Of a stretch of 64,000 nt of DNA, positions 36,354 to 45,380 are shown piece by piece (positions within the stretch are counted from its first letter, which is position 1; the number at the start of each line of letters is the position of its first letter). Where the stretch lies: NCBI GenBank assembly GCA_002708995.1, contig PAPT01000039.1, positions 23,889 through 87,888 of the forward strand. Reading direction: 5' to 3'. Source of the stretch: Geminicoccus sp. Its GTDB lineage: Bacteria; Pseudomonadota; Alphaproteobacteria; UBA7985. The notes below the pieces were generated by a model. The model had not been told where the DNA came from. It made no database searches and saw only the letters and a program-made list of their open reading frames with translations. Position numbers and translations under genes: made by a program.

Positions 36354-37748
36354 ATGACGACTTCAGACACACTCCACATCATCGGCGGCGGTCTGGCCGG
36401 CTCGGAAGCCGCGTGGCAGGCTGCGCAGGCCGGTCAGCGCGTGGTCCTGTACGAGATGCGACGCGAAGGCGTGCGCACCACCGACGCCCACCAGACCGAC
36501 CAGCTCGCCGAGCTGGTCTGCTCTAACTCCTTCCGCTCGGATGACGCTGAGGCCAATGCCGTCGGTGTGATCCACGCCGAGCTGCGCCTGTCGGGCTCGC
36601 TGATCATGGCCAAGGGCGACGAGCACGCGGTCCCGGCCGGCGGCGCGCTGGCCGTTGACCGCCACGGTTTCAGCGGTGCGGTTACCGAGGCGATCGAGGC
36701 GCACCCGCTGATCGAGCTCAGCCGAGAGGAAATCGACGGCTGGCCACCTGCAGACTGGAAACAGGTCATTATCGCCACCGGTCCGTTGACCTCAGACGGG
36801 CTGTCACAGGCAATTCTCGAGAAGACCGGCGAAGAGCACCTCGCCTTCTTCGACGCCATCGCCCCGATCGTGCACGCGCATTCGATCAACCGCGAAATCG
36901 TCTGGGCGCAGTCGCGCTACGACAAGGGCAACGCCACCGACTACCTCAACTGTCCGATGGACGAGGCGCAGTACAACGCCTTCATCGACGCGATCCTTGA
37001 AGGCGAGAAGACCGACTTCAAGGAGTGGGAGGCCAATACCCCCTACTTCGAAGCCTGCCTGCCGATCGAGATCATGGCCGCGCGCGGGCGCGAGACGCTG
37101 CGCTTCGGGCCAATGAAGCCGGTGGGTCTGACCGATCCGCGCACCGGCAAGGCCGCCCACGCGGTGGTACAGCTGCGACAGGACAACCGTCTAGGCACAC
37201 TGTGGAACATCGTCGGCTTCCAGACCAAGCTAAAATACGGCGCGCAGGCCGACGTGCTGCGCATGATCCCAGGGCTGGAGGCGGCTGAATTCGCGCGTCT
37301 GGGTGGGATCCACCGTAACAGCTTCATCCGCTCCCCCGTGCTGCTGGACGAGCAACTACGGCTGCGCGCGGACCCGCGCGTGCGCTTCGCCGGGCAGATC
37401 ACCGGGGTCGAGGGCTATATCGAGAGCGCGGCCATCGGCCTGCTCGCCGGGCGGCTGGCCACCGCCGAGATGGCGGGACGGGCCTGCCCCCTGCCCCCGC
37501 CGGAAACCGCCATGGGCGCCCTGCTCGGGCACCTGACCAACAACGCCAACCCCGACACCTTCCAGCCCATGAACGTGAACTTCGGGCTGTTCCCGCCCCC
37601 GCCACCCTTCGAGATCACCGCCAACGGCAAGAAGCGGAAGATCAAGGGCCGGGACCGGAAAACCCTGCTCGCGCGGGGCGCTTTGCAGGCCTATCCGGAC
37701 TACGAGAAAGGCTACCAGTCGAGCCTAATGACGCAGGAGGCTGCCTGA
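36354..37748 (+). CDS. trmFO: tRNA (uracil-54-C5) methyltransferase, folate/FAD-dependent
   Basis: 464 residues. It makes ribothymidine at position 54 of tRNA using methylenetetrahydrofolate and FADH2. Motifs: [20 protein letters not shown] (FAD binding), [74 protein letters not shown] and [13 protein letters not shown]. The frame is open to 36237, but homology starts at [12 protein letters not shown]. The stop overlaps the next ATG by one base. Confidence 0.96.
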   Translation: MTTSDTLHIIGGGLAGSEAAWQAAQAGQRVVLYEMRREGVRTTDAHQTDQLAELVCSNSFRSDDAEANAVGVIHAELRLSGSLIMAKGDEHAVPAGGALAVDRHGFSGAVTEAIEAHPLIELSREEIDGWPPADWKQVIIATGPLTSDGLSQAILEKTGEEHLAFFDAIAPIVHAHSINREIVWAQSRYDKGNATDYLNCPMDEAQYNAFIDAILEGEKTDFKEWEANTPYFEACLPIEIMAARGRETLRFGPMKPVGLTDPRTGKAAHAVVQLRQDNRLGTLWNIVGFQTKLKYGAQADVLRMIPGLEAAEFARLGGIHRNSFIRSPVLLDEQLRLRADPRVRFAGQITGVEGYIESAAIGLLAGRLATAEMAGRACPLPPPETAMGALLGHLTNNANPDTFQPMNVNFGLFPPPPPFEITANGKKRKIKGRDRKTLLARGALQAYPDYEKGYQSSLMTQEAA

Positions 37749-38461
37749 TGCATCCGATCCAGATCCACCCGCAGAAAACCCTGACGACCCTCAACGCCGC
37801 AAGCTTCGGGCTGAGCGCCCTGATCATCGCGGCGGCCGGCGCTGCTGCGCAGAGCGACAACGCCCTGACCACCCCGAACCGCGGTTCAACCTTCGACTAC
37901 GCCTGGGACTATGGCCAGATCGACCGCTTCACCGTGCTGTCGGTCGAAGGCAACCGGCTGCGCTACCGCCTCGATTCAGACTACGAGGGCGATGGTGAGT
38001 TCGACGACTGGTCAATCCAGTACTATCAACTCGGCGGGCGGCTCTGGCTGTCGTCGCTTAATCCTGAATACGCCATCGTTTATGCCCCGGTCACAGGCGA
38101 CGCCATGCCCACCGAGATCAACGACGGCGACCGCTTCATCGGCCGGTTTACCCAGTTTGCCTCTGACGGCTTCGCGGACTGGAGCGGTACCTTCGACGAG
38201 GTCCAGACGACCTGCGACTACAGCTTCCCGGCCGAGCCATACCCGACCGACTTCGGCGAAACCCGCACCATGGTCATGGCCTGCGAAGACGTGCCGGTAT
38301 ACGCCGACGGGGTGGCGTCGACCGACCCTGAGGATGTCTACAGCTACAGTGAAACGTGGTCGCTGGAGCTGGGCATGCCAGTGACCCAGTCTTTCGACAT
38401 CGACCCGAAGACCGGCGCCGCCGACAGCGTCTCGCGGCTGGTTGATTTCGACCTGCGCTGA
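37748..38461 (+). CDS. Secreted hypothetical protein
   Basis: 237 residues with a signal peptide (ASFGLSALIIAAAGAAAQ). The mature region is acidic and aromatic, with repeated strand patterns such as TFDYAWDYGQIDRFTVLSVE and FADWSGTFDEVQTTCDYSFP. Two cysteines (in TTCDYSF and MACEDVP) could form a disulfide. No family recognised. The start codon overlaps the trmFO stop (TGATG), which makes translation coupled to trmFO likely. Confidence 0.7.
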   Translation: MHPIQIHPQKTLTTLNAASFGLSALIIAAAGAAAQSDNALTTPNRGSTFDYAWDYGQIDRFTVLSVEGNRLRYRLDSDYEGDGEFDDWSIQYYQLGGRLWLSSLNPEYAIVYAPVTGDAMPTEINDGDRFIGRFTQFASDGFADWSGTFDEVQTTCDYSFPAEPYPTDFGETRTMVMACEDVPVYADGVASTDPEDVYSYSETWSLELGMPVTQSFDIDPKTGAADSVSRLVDFDLR

Positions 38462-38593
38462 GGCGCTGCACCGCCGCCGCACTTCAACCCTGCTCATCAG
38501 CGACGATAAGCGGGTTGGCGATCCGCGCCTGAAACCTTACATCTAGACTTTAGAACGCCGTCATTCGGCACGCAGAAACTGGAGAGATAGACA

Positions 38594-39199
38594 ATGGCAG
38601 CCCCTTTTGAGCTTCCGGCCCTTCCCTACGACGACACCTTCCTCGCGCCAGTCATCGGTCAACCGACCGTGCAGCTGCACCACGGCAAGCACCACGCGAC
38701 CTATTTCGCCAAGCTGAACCCGCTGGTCGAAGGCACCGATATGGCCGACATGTCGCTTGAAGAAGTCGTGCGCGTTTCCTTCGGCAAGGCCGACCTCAAG
38801 GGCGTGTTCAACAACGCTGGTCAGGCCTGGAACCACATCTTCTACTGGAACCAGTTCGCAGGCGGGGCTTCGGGTATCTCCGGCAAGCTCAAGGAAATGG
38901 CCGAGCGCGATTTTGGCTCCGTGGACGGCATGATGGACGCGATCGTCAACACCGGCGCCGGTGTCTTCGGCTCGGGCTGGTCCTGGCTGGCGCTGAGCGA
39001 CGGCAAGCTAGTGACTCAGGGTGTCCCCGGCGGTGAGAACCCGCTGGCGCACGGCGCGACCCCGCTGTGCGGCATAGATGTCTGGGAGCACGCCTACTAC
39101 CTCGACTACCAGAACCGCCGCCCGGACCACATCAAGGATGTGCTGGAAAAGCTGGTGAACTGGTCGTGGGTCGGCGAGCGCCTCGAAGAGGCACTCTGA
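38594..39199 (+). CDS. sodB: Superoxide dismutase (Fe/Mn type)
   Basis: 201 residues, cytoplasmic. It converts superoxide to peroxide and oxygen. Metal ligands by alignment to the family are His29 (LHHGKHHATY), His81 (NAGQAWNHIFYW), Asp162 and His166 (IDVWEHAYYLDYQN). The sequence looks like the iron type but metal choice cannot be read safely. GGAGAG precedes the ATG. It stands alone, with its own promoter in the 132-nt upstream gap. Confidence 0.96.
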   Translation: MAAPFELPALPYDDTFLAPVIGQPTVQLHHGKHHATYFAKLNPLVEGTDMADMSLEEVVRVSFGKADLKGVFNNAGQAWNHIFYWNQFAGGASGISGKLKEMAERDFGSVDGMMDAIVNTGAGVFGSGWSWLALSDGKLVTQGVPGGENPLAHGATPLCGIDVWEHAYYLDYQNRRPDHIKDVLEKLVNWSWVGERLEEAL

Positions 39200-39252
39200 G
39201 CCGCAAACGGCACGACACCGCCGATGGCTGCTCACTAGCGGGCTTAGGGAGA

Positions 39253-39600
39253 CTATTTCCGCAGCCGCCGGGTTTTTCGCATTCGTGCGTTAAACTCAGG
39301 CGGCTGTTTTCGTATCCACGCGATGAAACCTTCGAAGTCCGGATGCGCCGCCAGCGCGCTCGGGCGCTGCAGCTCGGGGTCGCGGGCCAGCTCCTTGGCG
39401 GTGAACAGCGCGTGCACCTGCTTGTGACAGATGCGGTGCACCCACAGGGCATGCTCCGGCCCGCCGCCTTCGGACTTGGGCAAAAAGTGGTGCTTATCGA
39501 TGCTCGGCCCCTTGAGCAGGGGGCGGGCGCAGATCGGGCAATCGCCGAGGTAGCGCGGGTCGGCGCGGTGCGCCTCTAAGCGATCCTTGAACTCAGCCAT
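39253..39600 (-). CDS. HNH endonuclease-like protein
   Basis: 115 residues. It has a Cys21-x2-Cys24 knuckle (CPICARPL), then KHHFLPKSEGG (His37, His38) and VHRICHKQVHALFT (Cys58, His63), the layout of a small HNH nuclease or zinc-finger fold. It overlaps the next gene by eight bases and is co-directional with it, so the two may be co-expressed. Substrate unknown; many such stand-alone HNH proteins are chromosomal and uncharacterised. Confidence 0.8.
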   Translation of the reverse strand: MAEFKDRLEAHRADPRYLGDCPICARPLLKGPSIDKHHFLPKSEGGGPEHALWVHRICHKQVHALFTAKELARDPELQRPSALAAHPDFEGFIAWIRKQPPEFNARMRKTRRLRK

Positions 39601-40396
39601 AGCGACCCCGGAGCCGCGCCCAGGTCAGGCGCAGTGGGAAGGTGCGCGCGACCTGCTCCGGCGCTGGCAGCGCCAGCGGATCGGCCCCGGCCGCCTCAGC
39701 CGCGGTGATCAGTGCGCGGGCCGCCAGCGAGAAGCGCAACGCGGGCAGTGCCTCTTTCCGGGGACGCGGCAGCAGCTTGACGGCGCGATCGAGGTGGAAG
39801 GCCGCCTGCCCGCACAGATCCGCGCCCAGCCGGGCGCGGTCGTCGGGCGACATCTGCTTCAGCTCCCTGCCCTCGGGCCCCGGCAGCACCTGCCGCCCGC
39901 GTGCCGCTGCGATCTTTGCGCTGAACAACACCTGCAGGACCCCGAACCCGGCGCCGACGTGGTTGGCGGCGTGGTGGTGCGCCTCGTCAGTGACCGATAG
40001 CAGTTGCAGGCAGACCCGCAGCTGGTTACCCCAGCGGGCAGTTGCATCGGCGCGGAGGGCTTCGATATCCGCATAGGGCCGGGTCTCGAGGTCGAGGCCA
40101 TGGGCATCGATGAAGGCCCGGACCAGCCCCGGCGCTGGGCTGACTTCGGCGCCTTGTACGGCCTCGTGGAACGCCATCACTGCCGGATGGGCGCGCGGGC
40201 TTCCGCTGCTGTCGGTGCCGGTATCGAGGGCTTCTAACGCAGCGTCAGACCACCACTTGAGACGGATTTCACCCAGACCCGGTTCCGACACCTTGCCCGG
40301 GGCCAGCGAGACCTCATGGGCGAAACGCAGCCACGCCTCGATCCGCAATGCGGGCTCGGGGTGGGCTTGCAGGATCAGGGCGGCGAAGGGGTTCAC
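39593..40396 (-). CDS. Squalene/phytoene synthase-like protein (NDUFAF6 type)
   Basis: 267 residues in the trans-isoprenyl diphosphate synthase, head-to-head superfamily. SEPGLGEIRLKWWSDAALEA is the hallmark of the divergent NDUFAF6-like branch, and LSVTDEAHHHAANHVGAGFG is the second helix. The DxxxD motifs needed for prenyl chemistry are not apparent, so it may not be an enzyme. Mitochondrial NDUFAF6 is a complex I assembly factor. It lies downstream of the Mth938 gene and secDF on the same strand. Confidence 0.8.
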   Translation of the reverse strand: MNPFAALILQAHPEPALRIEAWLRFAHEVSLAPGKVSEPGLGEIRLKWWSDAALEALDTGTDSSGSPRAHPAVMAFHEAVQGAEVSPAPGLVRAFIDAHGLDLETRPYADIEALRADATARWGNQLRVCLQLLSVTDEAHHHAANHVGAGFGVLQVLFSAKIAAARGRQVLPGPEGRELKQMSPDDRARLGADLCGQAAFHLDRAVKLLPRPRKEALPALRFSLAARALITAAEAAGADPLALPAPEQVARTFPLRLTWARLRGRYG

Positions 40397-40446
40397 GGCG
40401 GGCCTCCGGTTCCCGGGGGGCGTCTGGGGTTCGCTCTACGGTCGCC

Positions 40447-40821
40447 TCAGACCGGCAGCAGCACGGCGGCTGCGCGGCGGTCTTCGGTCACCAGCACGTT
40501 GAAGGAGCGGCACGCCGCCCCGGTGTCCATGGGGTCAAAACCGATGCGGTGGCGGTCGAGCAGTTCCATCACCTCGGGCGGCAGGAACGCCATGCGCGCA
40601 CCGGTGCCGAAAATCACCACGTCGAGCGCGTCGGCGCGGTCGGCCAGCGGCTGCAGCACGGCAGGGGTCAGATCGTCCATGCTTACGGCCGGGATCGACA
40701 GGGCCTCGGTCTCCAGCACGATCAGGCCGCCTTCGCGACGCTCACCGTTGATGCGGAAGCCGCCGTCGCCGTAGCCGTCAACGACGACCCGGCTCTCGCG
40801 GATATGCGGTGTGATGTCCAT
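40447..40821 (-). CDS. Mth938/DUF498 domain protein (NDUFAF3 homologue)
   Basis: 124 residues. The Mth938 fold shows as GFRINGERREGGLIVLETEA, DVVIFGTGARMAFLPPEVM and IGFDPMDTGAACRSFNVLVT, with EDRRAAAVLLP at the end. The human homologue NDUFAF3 assists complex I assembly. It lies 48 nt after secF, in the order common to alphaproteobacteria. Confidence 0.9.
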   Translation of the reverse strand: MDITPHIRESRVVVDGYGDGGFRINGERREGGLIVLETEALSIPAVSMDDLTPAVLQPLADRADALDVVIFGTGARMAFLPPEVMELLDRHRIGFDPMDTGAACRSFNVLVTEDRRAAAVLLPV

Positions 40822-40869
40822 GACCCGGATATGGCCCGCGCGCTGGAGTTTGGAAAGGCCGCTGTGCGG

Positions 40870-42090
40870 TTATTTCCGGCCCAGCGGACGCTTCTTCTTG
40901 GTCCTGCGGGTCCGTCTGCGACCACCCTGAACCGGGCCATCGTTTTCCGGATCCTCGGGCAGGATCATTTCTGCTTCGACTGGGCGCTCCTCACCATCGT
41001 CGGTGCGGACCCGGGCGCGGATCTCATCGTCGTCGATCTGGGTCACAGCGGCGGCGAGCTGGGCGGCGTAGTCGTCCTCATCGTCATCGACAATCTTCTT
41101 GTCGAAGGCCCGGGCCGATAGCCCCATGACCACCAGCAACGGCGTAGCGAAGAACAGCGAGGAGTACGTCCCGATCACCACGCCCCACATCAGCGCGATG
41201 GTGAAATCGCGAATCACCAGCGGGCCGAAGGCGAACAGCGCCAGCAAGGCCAGCAGCGTGGTCAGCGAGGTCATCAGCGTCCGCGACAGCGTCCGGTTCA
41301 AGGCGATGTTGAGCACGTCCATGACTGGGCGCTCGTTGTAGCGCCGCATTTCCTCACGCGCGCGGTCGAAGACCACCACGGTATCGTTGATCGAATAGCC
41401 TGCAATGGTCAGGATCGCGGCGACCGTCGGCAGGTCAAAGGTGAACTGGAAGACCGAGAACAGACCGATGGTGGTGATCACGTCGTGGGTCAGGGCCAGC
41501 AGCGCCGCGATGGCGAACTGCCACTCGAAGCGGAACCAGATGTAGGCGGCGATGGCCAGCAGGGCCAGCGCGGTGGCCAGCGCGCCTTTCTGCGCGAGCT
41601 CACCTGAAATCTTGGAGCCGACGTTCTCGACCCGACGATATTCGACGCTGCCGTTGACGAAGTCGAGGTTGCCTTCGGTCGCAGCGGCCTGCGCCAGCTC
41701 GAGGTCTTCACCGTCGAGCTTGGGCGGATAGAGCGCGCGCACGGCCTGCTTGATGGCGCTGACCTGCGCGATTTCCGCATCTTCGGTCGGCGCGCTCGGG
41801 GTGGCAAAAACCACCTTGGCGTCACGGTCAGAGCCAAAGGCCTGCACCTCCGGCGTGCCGTAGCCCAGCGCGCTCAGGTCGTCCTTGACGGCGTCGATCG
41901 AAATGGCCTCGCCGAAGCGCAGGTCGAACAGCAGCCCACCCTTGAAGTCGATGCCGAGGTTCAGCCCGCGGGAGAAGAAAATCCCCATCGAGCCAAGGAT
42001 GAGCACCAGCGACAGCACCAGCGTAATCCGGCGAAAGCCGAGAAAGTCGATTTTGCTGTCCTGCGGGAAAAGTCGGATCAGAGGGAACAT
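40870..42090 (-). CDS. secF: Protein translocase subunit SecF
   Basis: 406 residues. It works with SecD to complete export and to insert membrane proteins using the proton gradient. Signature: LGIDFKGGLLFDLRF, IWFRFEWQFAIAALLALTHD, YSINDTVVVFDRAREEMRRY and TSLTTLLALLALFAFG. Typical SecF is about 310 residues. Here the C-terminus has an extra acidic-then-basic tail of about 90 residues, ending in RRRTRRTKKKRPLGRK. The start at 42090 (MFPLIRLFPQ) follows the secD stop by 17 nt. Confidence 0.95.
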   Translation of the reverse strand: MFPLIRLFPQDSKIDFLGFRRITLVLSLVLILGSMGIFFSRGLNLGIDFKGGLLFDLRFGEAISIDAVKDDLSALGYGTPEVQAFGSDRDAKVVFATPSAPTEDAEIAQVSAIKQAVRALYPPKLDGEDLELAQAAATEGNLDFVNGSVEYRRVENVGSKISGELAQKGALATALALLAIAAYIWFRFEWQFAIAALLALTHDVITTIGLFSVFQFTFDLPTVAAILTIAGYSINDTVVVFDRAREEMRRYNERPVMDVLNIALNRTLSRTLMTSLTTLLALLALFAFGPLVIRDFTIALMWGVVIGTYSSLFFATPLLVVMGLSARAFDKKIVDDDEDDYAAQLAAAVTQIDDDEIRARVRTDDGEERPVEAEMILPEDPENDGPVQGGRRRTRRTKKKRPLGRK

Positions 42091-42107
42091 GAGCGCGCCT
42101 CCCTCCC

Positions 42108-43676
42108 TTACATCGGTAGCGTCGACGGCCGGAAGGCGTCGAGCCACAGGTTAATGAGCAGCCGCGTCAGCAGCAGCGCGGTGAACATCGAGGTCAGGAT
42201 CCCCATGGTCAGCGTGATGGCAAAGCCCTGGATCGGCCCGGTGCCAAAGGCAGCGAGCAGGATGGCGGCGATAACGGTGGTCAGGTTGGCGTCCAGAATG
42301 GTCGAGAACGCAGCCCCATAGCCGCCCGCGACTGAATCCCCCGGATCGAGCCCGGCGCGGGCTTCCTCGCGCACACGCTCGAACACCAGAACGTTGGCAT
42401 CGACCGCCATGCCGACGGTCAGCACGATCCCGGCGATCCCGGGCAGCGTCAGGGTCGCGCCGAACAGCGACAGCAGCCCCAGCAGCAGCACAAGGTTCAC
42501 CACCAGCGCGACGTTGGCCATCATCCCGAACAGACCGTAGGAAAAGGCCATGAACACCAGCACCAGGCCCATGGCCGCCAGACAGGCGATGGCGCCCGAG
42601 CGGATGCTCTCAGCCCCCAGCCCGGGGCCGACCACGCGTTCTTCGATGCTCTCGACCTCGGCCGCCAGCGAGCCGGTGCCCAGCAGGGTGGCTAGGGTCT
42701 TGGCCTCGTTGAACTCAAAACCGCCGGTGATCTGAACAGCGCCGGTGTTGATGGCTTCGTTGACGTTCGGCGCGGAAATCACCTCGCCGTCGAGCACGAT
42801 CGCCAGCCGCTCACCGATGTTGTTGCGGGTACAGTTGGCAAAGTCCTTGGTGCCGCGACTGTTGAGCGTAAAGGTCACGGCAATACCGCGCTCGGCATCG
42901 ACGCCCGTGCCCTGAATATCCGAGCCGTTTACACACTCCTGTCGCTCGATCAGGTACTGTGTCGGCTTTTCACCGGGAGCCAGCACACGGCCGCTGTCGG
43001 GCAGGAGCATGAACAGCGTCTCGTTGGGGTTCCGGGTTGCCCCGGCCTGGCTGACGATGTGGATGCTCAGCTCGAGCTTTTCGAGGTACTCATCGATGTT
43101 GGAGACCCCGGGCACCTCAATCAGGATGCGGTCTTCGCCCTGAATCCGGATGCTTGGCTCGGTCAGACCGAAGGCATCGATCCGGCGCTCGATGGTATCG
43201 CGCACCGACTGGACGGTTTCCTGTTTGACCACCTCGAAGGCTTCATCGCCGATCCCGACGGTCAGCACGGCACCTTCGTCGGTGTAGTTGGCGGTCGGGA
43301 ACTGCTCGCGCAGGATCTCGCGCGCGCCCAGCATGGCGGTCTCGTCGCGGAACTGGAAGCGGACGTTGGTGTCAGACGCGATGGCGCGCAGCGCCACCCC
43401 CTGATCCCGCAGGGTGTTGGAGCCGATGCGCTGCACATCCCTCATGTAGGCTGCCTTGGCATCATCCAGATCGACCCGCACAAGGCGGTAGGATCCGCCT
43501 TGCAGATCCAGCCCCAAATTGACCTGAAACTGCATGAACGGCGCAGGCACGTAGGACTGAGGCTGATTGTTCTCGTCGTAGGTCGTGCGCGGGAACAGGT
43601 TCGGCGCAGCAAAGTAAAGCCCGGCCAATACGACCAGCCCCACCAGCACGGGTTGCCACCAACGGGTATAGCTCAT
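42108..43676 (-). CDS. secD: Protein translocase subunit SecD
   Basis: 522 residues with six transmembrane helices and a large periplasmic domain after the first helix. Motifs: NLGLDLQGGSYRLVRVDLDD, ERRIDAFGLTEPSIRIQGED, RILIEVPGV, and the RND-type GIVLTVGMAVDANVLVFERV with REEARAG after it, needed for proton coupling. It follows yajC by 73 nt and precedes secF. Confidence 0.96.
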   Translation of the reverse strand: MSYTRWWQPVLVGLVVLAGLYFAAPNLFPRTTYDENNQPQSYVPAPFMQFQVNLGLDLQGGSYRLVRVDLDDAKAAYMRDVQRIGSNTLRDQGVALRAIASDTNVRFQFRDETAMLGAREILREQFPTANYTDEGAVLTVGIGDEAFEVVKQETVQSVRDTIERRIDAFGLTEPSIRIQGEDRILIEVPGVSNIDEYLEKLELSIHIVSQAGATRNPNETLFMLLPDSGRVLAPGEKPTQYLIERQECVNGSDIQGTGVDAERGIAVTFTLNSRGTKDFANCTRNNIGERLAIVLDGEVISAPNVNEAINTGAVQITGGFEFNEAKTLATLLGTGSLAAEVESIEERVVGPGLGAESIRSGAIACLAAMGLVLVFMAFSYGLFGMMANVALVVNLVLLLGLLSLFGATLTLPGIAGIVLTVGMAVDANVLVFERVREEARAGLDPGDSVAGGYGAAFSTILDANLTTVIAAILLAAFGTGPIQGFAITLTMGILTSMFTALLLTRLLINLWLDAFRPSTLPM

Positions 43677-43749
43677 TCGCTTACGCCTCTTTGTCCAATG
43701 CCATTCAGGATCGAGGGCCTCCGGGGTTTTACCGGGGCCTGCCGGCCCT

Positions 43750-44175
43750 CTAGTTGTTCTTGCTGCGGGCGGCTTTCTTGCTCTCAGCCTTCTCGATTGC
43801 CTCTTCCGCGCGCTTTTCCTGCGCGGTAATGTTCATGGTGACGGCAGCCGGGTCGACCTCCACAAGGATGCTCTCGCCCATCTCGACGCGGAAGTAACGC
43901 TCATCCTTGTGCTTGAGCTTCACGCGAAAGCCGGAGTTGAGCATCAGGTTGTCGCCGGGCTGCGACCCTTCGATCATCTCCCGCTGCTCGCGCGCACGGC
44001 GGCGCTGGGGGCGGATCATGAAGAACCACATGACCACACCGATCATACCGAACATCAGAACCATCTGGATCAGCTGGCCATTGGCACTGGCAGTTTGAGC
44101 GCTCGCGAGGCCCGGCAGGGCGAGGAGTGCAGCGGCGGCCATCAACGCCGATTGAAACTTGGTTGCGCGTGTCAT
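43750..44175 (-). CDS. yajC: SecDF accessory protein YajC
   Basis: 141 residues. The core MFGMIGVVMWFFMIRPQRRR, with AREQREM after it, is the YajC signature, followed by the small soluble domain. Here a 25-residue stretch that looks like a cleavable signal peptide (FQSALMAAAALLALPGLASA) precedes the usual single helix. The C-terminus is lysine/alanine-rich (EKAESKKAARSKNN). It is the first gene of the yajC-secD-secF unit. Start at 44175; the longer frame to 44307 is unsupported. Confidence 0.93.
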   Translation of the reverse strand: MTRATKFQSALMAAAALLALPGLASAQTASANGQLIQMVLMFGMIGVVMWFFMIRPQRRRAREQREMIEGSQPGDNLMLNSGFRVKLKHKDERYFRVEMGESILVEVDPAAVTMNITAQEKRAEEAIEKAESKKAARSKNN

Positions 44176-44275
44176 CGTCTCTATTCCAATTGTTATTCGT
44201 TGCACGGACCGGCGGTATAGCCGCCCCGGCACTTTCCCGCTGGTCAGCGGCGTTGCGCGGACTATACAGATCAAG

Positions 44276-44345
44276 GCCCATAAAGCCACGCCTGCAGACC
44301 CAAGCACGCATGCGACACCTGCAGGGCTTTGCGGCCTTTATGGGC
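44276..44345. promoter_or_regulatory. Long-spaced inverted repeat in the yajC/DUF815 divergent region
   Basis: Perfect 10-bp arms GCCCATAAAG (44276-44285) and CTTTATGGGC (44336-44345) separated by 50 nt. Between them lie two direct CCTGCAG copies and a palindrome CGCATGCG. It sits inside the 272-nt gap between divergent starts, where an operator pair could be. A pair like this could also arise by chance. Confidence 0.4.
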
Positions 44346-44447
44346 GGTCAATGGACGCTGCGCCAGTCACGTCGGTATCACAGACGCTGTAAGGGTCTGG
44401 TGGAGCACGGCGGCAGAACCGGCCGCAGAACGAGGGAGAACCCGGCG

Positions 44448-45317
44448 ATGAGTAACGAAGCGCTGCAGACTGAACTGGCGGCAATCCGGGAGACGCTGCA
44501 GTCTCTCACCGCGCATTTCGCCCCCGATGCAGCCCCGGTCGAGGCCACAGATGTCGCCGCGGCGAGTGCCTTTGTCTGGCGCCCGGAACTGCACCGGCTG
44601 GAGCCGGTTCCGCGCGTGGCCCGCATCGACCTCGACCTGCTGCTCGGGATCGAGCGCTCGCGCCGCACGCTGCTGGAAAACACCCTGCGCTTTGCCCAAG
44701 GGCGCCCGGCGAACAACACCCTGCTCTGGGGCGCGCGCGGCATGGGCAAGTCCAGCCTGATCAAGGCCGTCCACGCCAAGATCGTCGAAGACGGTGGTCT
44801 CGACCACCCGCTGCTGCTGGTCGAACTGGCGCGCGAGGATATCGCAACCGTCGGGCGGCTGCTCACCCATCTGGCGGGTCTGGAGGCGAACACGCTGCTG
44901 TTCTGCGATGATCTGTCCTTCGACTACGACGATGCCGCCTACAAGTCACTCAAGACCGTGCTCGACGGCGGTCTCGCCGGGCGGCCGCAGAACGTGCTGT
45001 TCTACGCGACTTCGAACCGACGCCACCTGCTCCCGCGCGATATGATGGAGAATGAGCAGCGCGCGGCGATCCATTCCAGCGAAGCCATCGATGAGAAAGT
45101 CTCGCTCTCAGACCGCTTCGGGCTGTGGCTGGGCTTCCATCGCTGTGATCAGGATACCTTTCTGGCCATGGTCCGCGGCTATATCGACCACGCTGGGGTC
45201 AGCGCAGACGCTGACCAGATCCGGGCCGAGGCCATCGAATGGGCGGCGACCCGAGGCGGGCGCTCGGGCCGTGTGGCCTGGCAATTCGCGCAGGACTTCA
45301 TCGGTCGGCACCTTTAG
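44448..45317 (+). CDS. DUF815 family ATP-binding protein
   Basis: 289 residues, AAA-like P-loop ATPase. Walker A is GARGMGKSSLIKA (around residues 95-107) and the Walker B-like stretch is TLLFCDDLSFD. Then come a sensor-like ATSNRRHLLPRDMME and SLSDRFGLWLGFHRCDQ, all typical of DUF815. The function of the family is not established. It lies inside the yajC/nlpD gap, opposite to its neighbours. The frame is open to 44127, but homology and an upstream GAGGGAG favour the ATG at 44448. Confidence 0.92.
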   Translation: MSNEALQTELAAIRETLQSLTAHFAPDAAPVEATDVAAASAFVWRPELHRLEPVPRVARIDLDLLLGIERSRRTLLENTLRFAQGRPANNTLLWGARGMGKSSLIKAVHAKIVEDGGLDHPLLLVELAREDIATVGRLLTHLAGLEANTLLFCDDLSFDYDDAAYKSLKTVLDGGLAGRPQNVLFYATSNRRHLLPRDMMENEQRAAIHSSEAIDEKVSLSDRFGLWLGFHRCDQDTFLAMVRGYIDHAGVSADADQIRAEAIEWAATRGGRSGRVAWQFAQDFIGRHL

Positions 45318-45380
45318 TCCGTCGATCGAAACGCGGGTCCGAAGGCCAGTCCGAATTCGCCGACAGCCCGACTGATCAGG

